Positions 19,901 to 26,400 of a DNA stretch of 64,000 nucleotides are shown one piece after another. Under the pieces are notes generated by a model. It was not told the DNA's origin. It made no database searches and was given only the letters and a program-made list of their open reading frames with translations. The stretch lies in NCBI GenBank assembly GCA_965229785.1, contig CBDDJS010000001.1, positions 2,356,001 through 2,420,000 of the forward strand, written 5' to 3'. Both the position numbers and the translations under genes were made by a program. How positions within the stretch are numbered: position 1 is the stretch's first letter; every line of letters starts with the position of its first letter. This stretch comes from JAWPMT01 sp965229785 (GTDB taxonomy: Bacteria > Bacteroidota > Bacteroidia > Cytophagales > Cyclobacteriaceae).

Positions 19901-22900
19901 CATTAACAAAATACTGATGATCCATTCCAGCGATTTTGCTAAGCCACTCTGATTTCAATTTGACAAGTGCTTCTCGGTTTTTTGCGGAAATCGTCAATAC
20001 CTGAGGGCCGCCGGTTGTAGCAGACGATAGCGATTCCGAAACATATTCTTCCAGAATCATGTGAACATTCGTGCCACCAAATCCAAATGAACTGATTCCT
20101 GCTATTCGGGGCTTTTCTCCTGACGTATCCCAATGATTTAGTGCAGCAGGAATTCTGATACTTTCATTAAGGGTTATTTTCTCATTGAGCTTTCGAAAAT
20201 GAACGTTGGCAGGAATTCGTTTTTTCTGTAGGGAAAGTACAACTTTTAACATGCCTGCTATCCCCGCAGCAGACTCCAGATGACCGATATTGGTTTTTAC
20301 GGAACTTACCCAACAAACACCTGAGTCCGGGGTTTTCCGTTCCATCACCGCATTAATAGCATTTAACTCTATCGCATCTCCTAAAGGCGTTCCTGATCCG
20401 TGAGCTTCAATCATACCGACCTCACTAATGTCTACACCTGATTTCTCCAGCGCCTGATCGATCACGTGGATTTGTGAATAAATATTAGGCGCGGACAACC
20501 CATTGGTTCTTCCGTCTTGATTAACAGCAGACCCTTTGATCACTGCCATGATATTATCCCCGGCAAGCTCCGCATCCGAAAGCCTTTTTAATATGACAAC
20601 TCCACAGCCCTCGCTTCGCACATAGCCATCTGCTTTTTTATCAAAAGCGCTACAGCTACCTTTCCCGGACAACATCCCGGCTTCCTCGAAAACACCATGC
20701 AATTGATCATCTAGAATCAAATTGACTCCCCCCGCGATGGCCATCTCACTGGATCCGTTTCGCAGGTCTTCGCAAGCTTTTTGGATAGCTACCAAGGAAG
20801 ATGAGCATGCCGTATCAATGGCCAGGCTTGCTCCCCTAAGGTCCAGTAAATAAGAAAGCCTGTTAGGAATAATGCTCAGCGCACTACCTGTTCCTGAATG
20901 GCCATTTTCGTTGCCCCCTAATACTAGTCTGGCAAATTCCGCATTACTGGCGCCTACATACACGGAAACACTTTTACCTTTTATCGCATCCGGTGATACT
21001 CCTGCGTGTTCTAGTGCTTTCCAGCTCACCTCAAGGAATATCCTTTGCTGAGGGTCCATCTGAATGGCTTCTTTTGGAGATATACCAAAAAAACTGCTGT
21101 CGAAATCAAAGGCATTCGAGATGAAACCGCCATGCTTGGCATTAGAATAGAACGTGGTATTGCTTACCCTATCCTCAGGAAAAGAAGTCACCGCGCTCTC
21201 ACCCTTCTCCAACAGTGCCCAGAATTCCTGCAGGTCTTTCGCTCCTGGAAAATTCAGTGCCGTTCCTACAATGGCAATGGGTTCCGAAGCATCAGTAGAA
21301 TTGGAACCCTCGATGGCTTGTTTTCGATTTGATCCCACCAAATAACTGGATAACTGTATGACATTTGGATGATCATACAAAAGCGTAGGCAGTAGTTTCC
21401 GATTTAGCGCTTTTGAGAGCCATTCCGAGAATTGTACTGCTGTAACCGAATCAAAACCCATATCTATGAAAGGTGTATGTTCATCGATACGATTCGATTG
21501 ATCATTCAAAAATGCTGATATACTCTTTACCAGCCATTGCGTTAAACGTTGCTGCTCTGCTTCTTCCTGAAAATGAAATTGTGATTGTGCAACCTCTGGT
21601 AAGACACGTCCCTGATTGATCCAAATTTTTAAAGGATTCAGTTCGTCATTCTGGTACTTCTGCTTACACAACAATCTCTGAATTTTGCCACTGGTGGTTT
21701 TAGGTACTCCTCCACTTTTGACCAGTAAAATGGAATGTACTGCGATATCCAGCTTTTTTTGTAGCTCGATAGATATTGCCTGAGTTATTTCATTCAGCGA
21801 CTCCTCGTCATGATAGTGCCTGGAAACTTCATGTACGACACAAAGCGCCTCAGCCCCATCTTTCTCAATCGCAAAGGCTGCTCCGTATCCTCCTGTTAAC
21901 CCATCATGACTACCACGAGCAAGGTTCTCAATGTCTTCCGGATAGTAATTGAGTCCGCGAATGATAATGACCTCCTTTAACCTGCCAGAGAAATACAACT
22001 GGCCTTTATGCACAAATCCAAGATCACCGGTCCTTAAGAATGGCCCCTCATTGGAATCACTTAAAAATCCTCGAAACTGTTGTTCTGTGGCTTCTGCATT
22101 TTGCCAATAACCTTGCGCAATGCTTTTATTCGACACCCAAATCTCACCTATCCTGCCGTCTGGTAATCTTAGTCTGGATTCAGGATCTGTGATTACCAAT
22201 TGCGTATTTTCATCAGGAATTCCACAACCTACCAAAGCCATGGCATCTTCGGTCTCACCAGAAGGTAAAATCACTTTCTCTCTTCTTTCCAATGCCATTC
22301 TGGACAAGAAAAGCGTAGCATACTTCTGATCCTTCTTTGTGGAAGTGACCCAAAGTGTTCCTTCTGCAAGCCCGTAGCTCGGACAGAATGCTTTTTCCGG
22401 GAACCCAATATCGCTGAACTTCTGGCTAAACGCTTCGATGACAGAAGCCCTTACTTTTTCAGCCCCGATAAAAGCTGCCTCAATTGAACTGAGATCAATG
22501 GCTTCAAAAACGTCTGTATTGACCTTTTTCAGGCATAATTCGTAACCAAAAGTAGGGGCTGCTATGTGCGTGCCCCGATACTTTGATATGGCTTGAAACC
22601 ACCTCAAAGGTTTTTGAATGAAAGAAAATGGAGTAAGGAATACGCAGGTTAATCTTCTGTAAACTGGCATTAAGACACAATAGATCAAACCCAGGTCATG
22701 AAAAAAGGGCAACCAGCTAACCACCACGCTTTCGTCCCCATGTTGCAATAATTCATCGAGTGTACTCAGATTAGCGACGATATTTCCATGAGTAACCATT
22801 ACTCCCTTCGGGGAGCCGGTACTACCAGAGGTATATTGGAGAAAAGCCAGATCATCTGCTGTTATTCCCAGGGGTGTGTAGTTATCTACCTCTTCATTTA

Positions 22901-23324
22901 GATGAATCGCTTGACAATTGACATAGTCTACTTTATCAATAAATCCCGGGTTGTGCTTTGAGATAGACTCAAAGTTCTTTTCGGTAGTCAACAAAAGTCT
23001 GGCCTGCGAATTGTCCAAAATCGCATCCATTCTATCATCTTTCTTATTGATCTTCGGGGGGTAGCCTGGAATGGCAATGACACCAGCATAAAGACAAGCA
23101 AAGAAACTGATGATATAATCGACGCTGTTCTGATACATCAGCAACGCACGTTCTCCCTGCATATCCTTACTTTGTATGACACCTGCTAATTTTCTGGCCT
23201 TTTGCTGAAGCATTTGGAAAGTGATCTCCTCCGCGGGCTTATTATCGTCAGTGAAGTGCCTGAAGGCAATTCGGTCGGGTTGATCAAGAGCGTGTTTATC
23301 TAAGAAATCGATTATCGTTTTCAT
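10944..23324 (-). CDS. Line 2 starter hybrid gene F: FAAL-ACP-KS-AT-DH-cMT-KR-ACP-Cy-A(Cys)[Ox]-PCP
   Basis: 4,126-residue PKS/NRPS hybrid with ATG at 23324. FAAL 1-580, ACP (Ser626), KS 682-1095 (Cys840, His975, His1015), AT 1185-1480 (Ser1278, His1381), DH 1540-1820 (His1575, Asp1745), C-methyltransferase about 1960-2200 (LLEIGAGTG), KR 2430-2690 (Tyr2582, Asn2586), ACP (Ser2741), Cy 2800-3240 (Asp2940/Asp2945), A(Cys) 3260-4010 with an oxidase inserted at about 3745-3950, carrier (Ser4063). It activates a fatty acid as adenylate, extends it by one malonyl unit, methylates, reduces and dehydrates it, then adds Cys and turns it into a thiazole. No ER is present, so an alpha-methyl double bond should remain. 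The C-terminus is acidic then basic (VEEEEVPEKITRMNRDSLI), a likely docking tail. Confidence 0.97.
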   Translation of the reverse strand: MKTIIDFLDKHALDQPDRIAFRHFTDDNKPAEEITFQMLQQKARKLAGVIQSKDMQGERALLMYQNSVDYIISFFACLYAGVIAIPGYPPKINKKDDRMDAILDNSQARLLLTTEKNFESISKHNPGFIDKVDYVNCQAIHLNEEVDNYTPLGITADDLAFLQYTSGSTGSPKGVMVTHGNIVANLSTLDELLQHGDESVVVSWLPFFHDLGLIYCVLMPVYRRLTCVFLTPFSFIQKPLRWFQAISKYRGTHIAAPTFGYELCLKKVNTDVFEAIDLSSIEAAFIGAEKVRASVIEAFSQKFSDIGFPEKAFCPSYGLAEGTLWVTSTKKDQKYATLFLSRMALERREKVILPSGETEDAMALVGCGIPDENTQLVITDPESRLRLPDGRIGEIWVSNKSIAQGYWQNAEATEQQFRGFLSDSNEGPFLRTGDLGFVHKGQLYFSGRLKEVIIIRGLNYYPEDIENLARGSHDGLTGGYGAAFAIEKDGAEALCVVHEVSRHYHDEESLNEITQAISIELQKKLDIAVHSILLVKSGGVPKTTSGKIQRLLCKQKYQNDELNPLKIWINQGRVLPEVAQSQFHFQEEAEQQRLTQWLVKSISAFLNDQSNRIDEHTPFIDMGFDSVTAVQFSEWLSKALNRKLLPTLLYDHPNVIQLSSYLVGSNRKQAIEGSNSTDASEPIAIVGTALNFPGAKDLQEFWALLEKGESAVTSFPEDRVSNTTFYSNAKHGGFISNAFDFDSSFFGISPKEAIQMDPQQRIFLEVSWKALEHAGVSPDAIKGKSVSVYVGASNAEFARLVLGGNENGHSGTGSALSIIPNRLSYLLDLRGASLAIDTACSSSLVAIQKACEDLRNGSSEMAIAGGVNLILDDQLHGVFEEAGMLSGKGSCSAFDKKADGYVRSEGCGVVILKRLSDAELAGDNIMAVIKGSAVNQDGRTNGLSAPNIYSQIHVIDQALEKSGVDISEVGMIEAHGSGTPLGDAIELNAINAVMERKTPDSGVCWVSSVKTNIGHLESAAGIAGMLKVVLSLQKKRIPANVHFRKLNEKITLNESIRIPAALNHWDTSGEKPRIAGISSFGFGGTNVHMILEEYVSESLSSATTGGPQVLTISAKNREALVKLKSEWLSKIAGMDHQYFVNACYTSNIGRNHFAHRFAIASETASEAHQLLYETDFNESRQAKNGGIAFLFTGQGSQYAGMGKTLYESNSVFKASIDRCELVVTKECDRSLKSILFTENDEWINHPLYTQVAIFSFEYALAKVFESVGVRPSVLLGHSLGEYVAACIARVFSLEDAIMLVVNRARLMEALPVRGKMVSIQASQTEVTDELQSLGLQVDIAAINSATNVVLSGKAGDIEKTAAHFQAIGIKAVALNVSNAFHSYLMKPMLKDFRQVLEQVSFSMPSVKFISNVHGQLADKDLLSPDYWIAHIEKTVLFKQGVDQLNESGCNAVLEVGPKPVLLNLLEDDLDIDVFRVAALKKGLTEPNSYAMALSDLYNAGEGVDWVAYHSPITKSKVTIPGHPFKAQELRPDLSPSTRSNTHLFNGEIIESAFTGKRILNAVLSVDKAFSYLKDHVVYRQIVFPATGYLDAIYSLIYRISDNRNQKFVDFDFKAPIVLDEPQEVQVTLDPGEDDSYEVMVFSRPVNSGVSGDWQQHLTGKVLLLSVNDLAPESSLDELRNRLESQPVAVSKFYQSIAETGIQYFDGFQGVTELSSGTNEALGYIRLPEAAETTNYQHQLHPALFDAALQTIFSTLQQFPEEAFLPFYLEEMTIHEPFGSEIWSHASVVEVDHQSGIKHANYTLFNDKGKAVGSIKNLTVKRAVEHEFLSNLRKHQLHYEIDWFQQDLLSVKTEDVFTSLRNHVIEEQNRQANEQFPAGLFDDLNALSTDYLIAALKALGWNEIPEGEYSFPEILKVLEVTNNTYEHYLKGAIPSMEERGVLVASQDGQWIKKNIETVQALENSIPGPLEEQLVRIIGDELPAILKEDKDPLQLLFDSDTVSVNTFYHESSISSVVNSHMVSALELVLKGFSPHQTINLLEIGAGTGATTRQVLPLLKEYDCQYTFTDISQAFLLGAQTAFEGYENLSFRILDIDSEPIAQGFSADEFHIVLASNVLHATKDLNKTIQHITKVMSSGSYLIMAEGIVKDPWIDFVFGLTPGWWAFEDRNLRTAHPYIDVNQWETVLRANGFEDCYAAIPSSEGKRLTNQAIIIGEYKKQQDARSRPKETWVVFGEVKEEVLEALGRHREVVQVAVAEDLSLGKDSFGINVRNRQHYERLFNYLQTDLDRDIEGILVTFDFGVREDSRSQVFDEVLFEDFYEPKFVLLQVLANADIQSAFWLLSDGLYDRTGELIESEVFYTPILSFINNANIEILNLRCRNLDIGAGTDTSSIVNELLTADDEQIISLQGYKRLVPRLVPAQANDSKHITLSSEGTYLITGGLGYLGKHTATLFAEKGAGKLILVGRRGIASQEDEDFVASLENRGTKVSVVNADLSDYSSVEAIFKDLGRSEDTLKGIVHAAGVPDDHDLLSLSATKFSHACKAKVNGAWNLHRLTQSLEIEFFILYSSASSVWGSKNQFAYATANRFLDDLAHLRSRQGKPALSVNFGLMSGGMVAGQDKSWFKKIGLNEILQTAFDKSFELYLNTDQHQVITADVNWSLFKDIYNYKNSSFFNEVGQKTPEWSQLEVTSRKLQPIPVKHRAFDREEVLPELVSLISRVFGWNKADVDVSQTLVELGMDSLLAIELKNKIRQVFGVTLPISSILQNTTLETLLLEITDHDDFLTQQQEQELEVTVPAYEYLSADVDSTIPMTDIQKAYWIGRADHMELNQVSAHIYLEILHENVDLERLNQALNQVIDRHEMLRAVFPNGNEQKVLRNVPEYAIKVVDTATHYEQHSSDLLDTRAELSHQVFDITQWPLFDFRVTRFQDQKSIIHISLDLLISDIWSLLVIIKDLSAFYDQPSVVADPSDYTFRRYITEYYNKRKGAAEYELSRKYWTDRISTLPGAPGLPINVVSKAQPTFKRYTHTLSATRWSELKKTGKTFGMTPTVVLLNAFSHVLATWSKSSSFGINLTLFNREDIHPDIAKIVGDFTSTSILEIGLEKASFLKNGEKIQRQLYDDLEHRFFSGIELQREISRASRSTGQMSYPVVFTSALGLSGQNGVDSMLSGLGTLAYGISQTPQVWLDHQMIEDEGKLIYNWDIVEGLFPDGMIEKMFEAYTNLLINLSKGESIWLDELKLTPSHQVAQIVATNAPEDGRSDKTLYDLFGDSVVINGTQTAIIHKDQEITYAELHTRVNQLAHVLRDFGVGKGKLVGVTLEKGWEQALAVLSIVKLGAAYVPIDASLPYERQQYLLQVCNIETVVVNGTYAHPSLTADLNVVTIEELDFNDLLASDFESCASSEDIAYIIFTSGSTGKPKGVTLNHEGPVNTIQHLNEKYSLGTQDKVLAISDLNFDLSVYDIFGTLAAGGTIIMPEAKLKGDPMHWINLVIKHKVTLWNSVPALARLFVENCFYQQIRQLPDLRLIWMSGDWIPLELPDKIKSLNNHAKVISMGGATEASIWSIHYEINEIDPGWKSIPYGKPLANQSMFVLKDTFEHAPTWVPGMIYIGGVGLATSYWGDPEKTQNSFIQHPETGERLYRTGDLGRYLPDGNIEFLGREDFQVKVNGYRIELGEIERQLLENKSVGEAIVVVDGDRFESKRLVAFIKPAGSAKSSSIKNGKSKPDISIDEIEALNLKLKSKSRAFEGTQKFVELPKTNNGPKLDYLLHRKTHREFGEGEVSFGDLSELLSCLRPHTTPDNPLPKYLYPSAGSLYPVQTYISIKPGAVTGVEEGFYYYDAEANRLIKLSEYNQSENGMHHERNVELYRQSSFSLFLVADSNLIEPVYHENYKELCLLEAGYMGQLLMNVSPSSGLGLCPIGTVELRGLFENFQLSSNHTFLHGFVGGLSSNEGGLGSVKTIDVVSEKNKLKKSLGESLPDYMIPAEFIFIDEVPLSANGKVDRKALIAGYQSTEKETSANIVAQTSSVEKEKEAHVIEVVKEVLGVEHVNPLDDLFELGVDSVMATLIISRLRSDFNTDIPVNVIFEHPNIRSVVLMLEEQEESLDVEEEEVPEKITRMNRDSLI
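11025..14942 (-). other. Gene F thiazole module: Cy-A(Cys) with embedded Ox-PCP
   Basis: The Cy domain shows PMTDIQKAYWIGR, the DLLISD motif in place of HHxxxDG, and VGDFTSTS. The A core is FDLSVYDIF, with LWNSVPA, WMSGDW and MGGATEASIW. The code D-L-Y-N-W-S-M-I-W-K matches the cysteine pocket (DLYNLSLIWK). The carrier is LGVDSVMA (Ser4063). Together with the oxidase this gives a thiazole and not a thiazoline. Confidence 0.9.
11475..12092 (-). other. FMN-type thiazoline oxidase (Ox) inserted in the Cys A domain
   Basis: About 205 residues lie between A8 (VNGYRIELGEIE) and A10 (SANGKVDR), where a normal A domain has only a short stretch. Family marks are LHRKTHREF, KYLYPSAGSLYPVQTY, FYYYDAE, LEAGYMGQLLM and GLGLCPIGT, as in the nitroreductase-like Ox domains of epothilone and myxothiazol type systems. 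It oxidises thiazoline to thiazole. A charged spacer rich in Ser and Lys (3710-3745) precedes it. Confidence 0.9.
14970..21281 (-). other. Gene F PKS module: KS-AT-DH-cMT-KR-ACP
   Basis: The AT has GHSLGEY, but its second motif reads NAFH and not HAFH. The catalytic His is kept, so malonyl loading is still expected. The DH has the catalytic His in DHVVYRQIVFP, where the usual Gly of HxxxGxxxxP is Arg, and the partner FDAALQ. The methyltransferase has LLEIGAGTG and NVLHATKD. The KR has TGGLGYLG, a PDD triplet (2525-2527) at the LDD position that points to a B-type KR, and FAYATAN. No ER. Expected unit: alpha-methyl, alpha,beta-unsaturated acyl. Confidence 0.88.
21330..23324 (-). other. Gene F loading module: fatty acyl-AMP ligase and ACP
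   Basis: The adenylating domain has YTSGSTGSPKGVMVTHGN (162-179) and the FAAL-type WLPFFHDLGL motif (204-213). A10 is TTSGKIQR. The ACP follows directly (DMGFDSV, Ser626). In this family the acyl-adenylate passes straight to the ACP without CoA. The start fixes line 2 as a lipid-initiated chain. Chain length cannot be read from the sequence. Confidence 0.9.
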
Positions 23325-23471
23325 CTTGCCTTTTTGTTTTTTGATTTCTGACTTACCGTCTCAGTATGTAAGACTGAATTACTACGATACTTCATCGTAC
23401 ATAAACAGCGCCGGTAATTATGATAATTCTTAGGCATAATTTCAAAGTAAATCTGACTAGTTGTTTGTGAT
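23325..23471 (-). promoter_or_regulatory. 147-base spacer between line 1 and line 2, possible promoter of gene F
   Basis: Largest gap in the window, between the TE stop of line 1 and the FAAL start of line 2. It holds two small inverted repeats: TACGAT/ATCGTA with a 5-base loop (23383-23399) and AATTAT-G-ATAATT (23416-23428). Neither is followed by a T-run in the reading direction, so I do not call a terminator. I find no exact Bacteroidota TAnnTTTG box; TTACTTTG on the minus strand near 23450 has one mismatch. The start of gene F is preceded by an A-rich tract (AAAAACAAAAAGGCAAG), with only a weak AAGG. Confidence 0.35.
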
Positions 23472-26400
23472 TTATTCATTCTCCAAGGGAATCAGTTCAT
23501 CATTACGTCGCAATAACGCTTCCTCAACGGTAGTTGTCAGTTGACGTACGGTTGGTTTCAAGAGTATTGAGCTATGGTCACCATGAAATTCGAACGTCAA
23601 TAAATGTTCATCGAATAATTCCCATAGAATATCTGTATCAATTTTTGACTTGGAGGCATGCAGATAAACAGTCATTGCTTCTAATTTCTGCTTGGCCTGA
23701 AAGGTGGATTTAGCTTTTTGCAAAGCGTATATACTTTTATATCGCATGAAAGTTTCCCTAAGCGTTAGCTTATCAGAATGGGGTACCATGTATTTCCATA
23801 CATCAGGGAACTTCCCCATAAATGCTGAGAGTAATTCACCTTCACTATCGTCATACTTCATTAGAAAATCCAGTAAAGCACTAAAGGATTTCAATCTTCT
23901 GATTTTTGAAGATCTGGCTGGCAGAATCTGGCTGGTTACCGTCTTAAACATCTGCAACGACGGTACATTGATCATCCGGCTATTGTTTTTTTCAGGATGA
24001 CTATTCAACGTACTGTCGATCATAATCAACTTTCCTTCTTTAATTCCTTCGGCCTCAAGCTGTCGCATCATTTCATAGCATATGACACCTCCGTAACTCC
24101 AGCCTAGTAAATTATAGGGTCCTTGGGGTTGTATGCCTTTAATGATATCGATGTAATCGGCAGCTAGTTTTGATATGTCAACGTCACCTGTATCTACATC
24201 ATATAGCCCCGGAAATCTGATCCCCCAACAGTTAAAATGTTGCAATTCTTCTAAGAAGGCTGTGTAACCCTGTATGTCACCACTTCCATCATGAATGAAA
24301 AATAAGGTTTCATCAGATTCTTCAGCCCTTTTAAGCAACAGGAAAAGCTCTTCCGTACTCCGGGCTTTTTTCATGATCCTCAAAGATTCATCTGTCTTTT
24401 CCTTCTTGTATAATTCTTTCCTGACTACCGGAGCAAGGCTGGAAATTTGGGGGGCGGTGAAAATGGATATTAATGGCATATCCATCTCAAAGTGCCTCGA
24501 AATGCGATTTGTAAGCGTCGCAGCCATTAAGGAATGCCCTCCTATTTCGAAGAAATTGGCTTGGGTACTGATCTGTTCAGCCTCCAATCCCAGTACTTCA
24601 CTCCATATCGACGCCAGTTGTTCTTCCAACTCATCCGAGGGGGCGACATATGCCGACTCTCCTCCTATTTCGGGTCGGGGCAACGCCCTCTTGTCTACCT
24701 TTCCATGCGTGGTGAGGGGCATTGATGCCAATGGCACAACGTAGTAGGGAACCATATATGAGGGTAACTGGCTCGTTAAGTAGTCTTTCAGGGCCTCCGA
24801 CGATAGACCCGTCGCACTTACGTAATAGCCCGTCATGTAGCGCTCTCCTCCGAATTCCTGAAGCGATACCGTCGATTCTTCTACCGATCCATGCCCTCGC
24901 ATCACCTCGGCTACTTCTTCCAACTCTATCCTGTAGCCTCTAAGCTTAACCTGATCATCCAATCTGCCTCCGTATTCCAGGCTGCCATCCCCTCGCCACC
25001 TGACTATATCACCCGTTCGATAAACCTGCTCGTCCGGCTTGAATGGATCATCTTGCAACAACACCTCATGGGTGGACTCTTCCAGATAGCCTTGCGCCAG
25101 GCCATCCCCACCGATCAGGAGCTCGCCGTATACGCCAACCGGTAGTAGTTCATCATTCCTACCTACCACATATAAGCGTGTGTTCCTTATCGGTTTACCG
25201 ATCGGAATACTCCGCATCCGAAGGTCCTCCTTCCTCAACTTGTGTTCCGCTACCGAGATAGTCGCCTCCGTAGGGCCATATTTATTGTAGAAATCGTAGT
25301 GCTCCGCTATGCGCGCCGCCACAAACGAACTGCATACTTCACCGCCCGCTACCACACGCCTCAACGGCATCCCTCCCGGAAGATCTAAACTCGCCAGATA
25401 GGACGGAGTAGCATGAAGGTGTGTCACTGAACTGGACTCAAGGTAACTAACAAACGCCTGTTGGTCTGATATCACCGACTGGTCTACCAGTACCAGGGTC
25501 GAGCCACTCAATAAACTCAACCAGATCTGCTCCACTGATGCATCAAACGTCATGCGGGAAAACTGCAGCACACGCTCGTCTTCTCCCAATTCGAAGAAAT
25601 CCTGTTGATGGGTGATGTAATTGACCACCGATTGGTGACTCACCTTTACACCCTTCGGTTTACCACTTGAACCCGAAGTGAATATAATGTAAGCCAGCAG
25701 GCGATGATCTTCATTCAAGGTCCAATCCGATGGCTTCTCAGATCCACTGTCCAGTGCTTTGATATCAATCACCGCATCAGCAATCACATCCGATAGATCA
25801 GGACCTTTGCCATCCGTCAACAGGTGAGTGGCTCCACTGGTACCTAGCATCCCGCTCAATCGATCTTTAGGATGTGAAACATCTAATGGTAAATAAGCTC
25901 CTCCGACTTTCAGTATGCCTAGTATACCTACTATCTGATCGATAGAGCGATCCATCAGCAGCCCTACTACCCCCCCGGGGCGTACTCCTACTGACCATAG
26001 CTGTGAGGCCACCAAATCTGATCGCCTGGACAACTCGCTATAAGTCATCTGCGCTTCGTTGTGGAGAATTGCCACCTTATCTCCTGCCTCCTCTACCCGT
26101 GCCGCAAACAAGGATGTTAGCGTACTTGTATTCGGATATACCTTGGCCGTCGAATTGAATACGTCAAGTTGGGTCTGGCGTTCTTCTTCAGATAAAATAT
26201 CCAGCTCCGAAAGCCTCACCGAATGATCCGTTCCCAAATGCGTGATCAGCTTCCTGAAATATGCCAGAAACCGCTCAATCGTTGCCTGATCAAACAATGC
26301 CGTGGAATACTGAAAGTACACCGACAGTTGATCCGGGGACTCTACCGCCGTAAACGTCAGGTCAAACTTCGATACCTGATGTCCGGTTGGATATGGCTGC

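Noticed and set aside
23416..23428. AATTATGATAATT as a rho-independent terminator for line 1
   Set aside because: The stem is AT-only and no T-run follows it in the reading direction.
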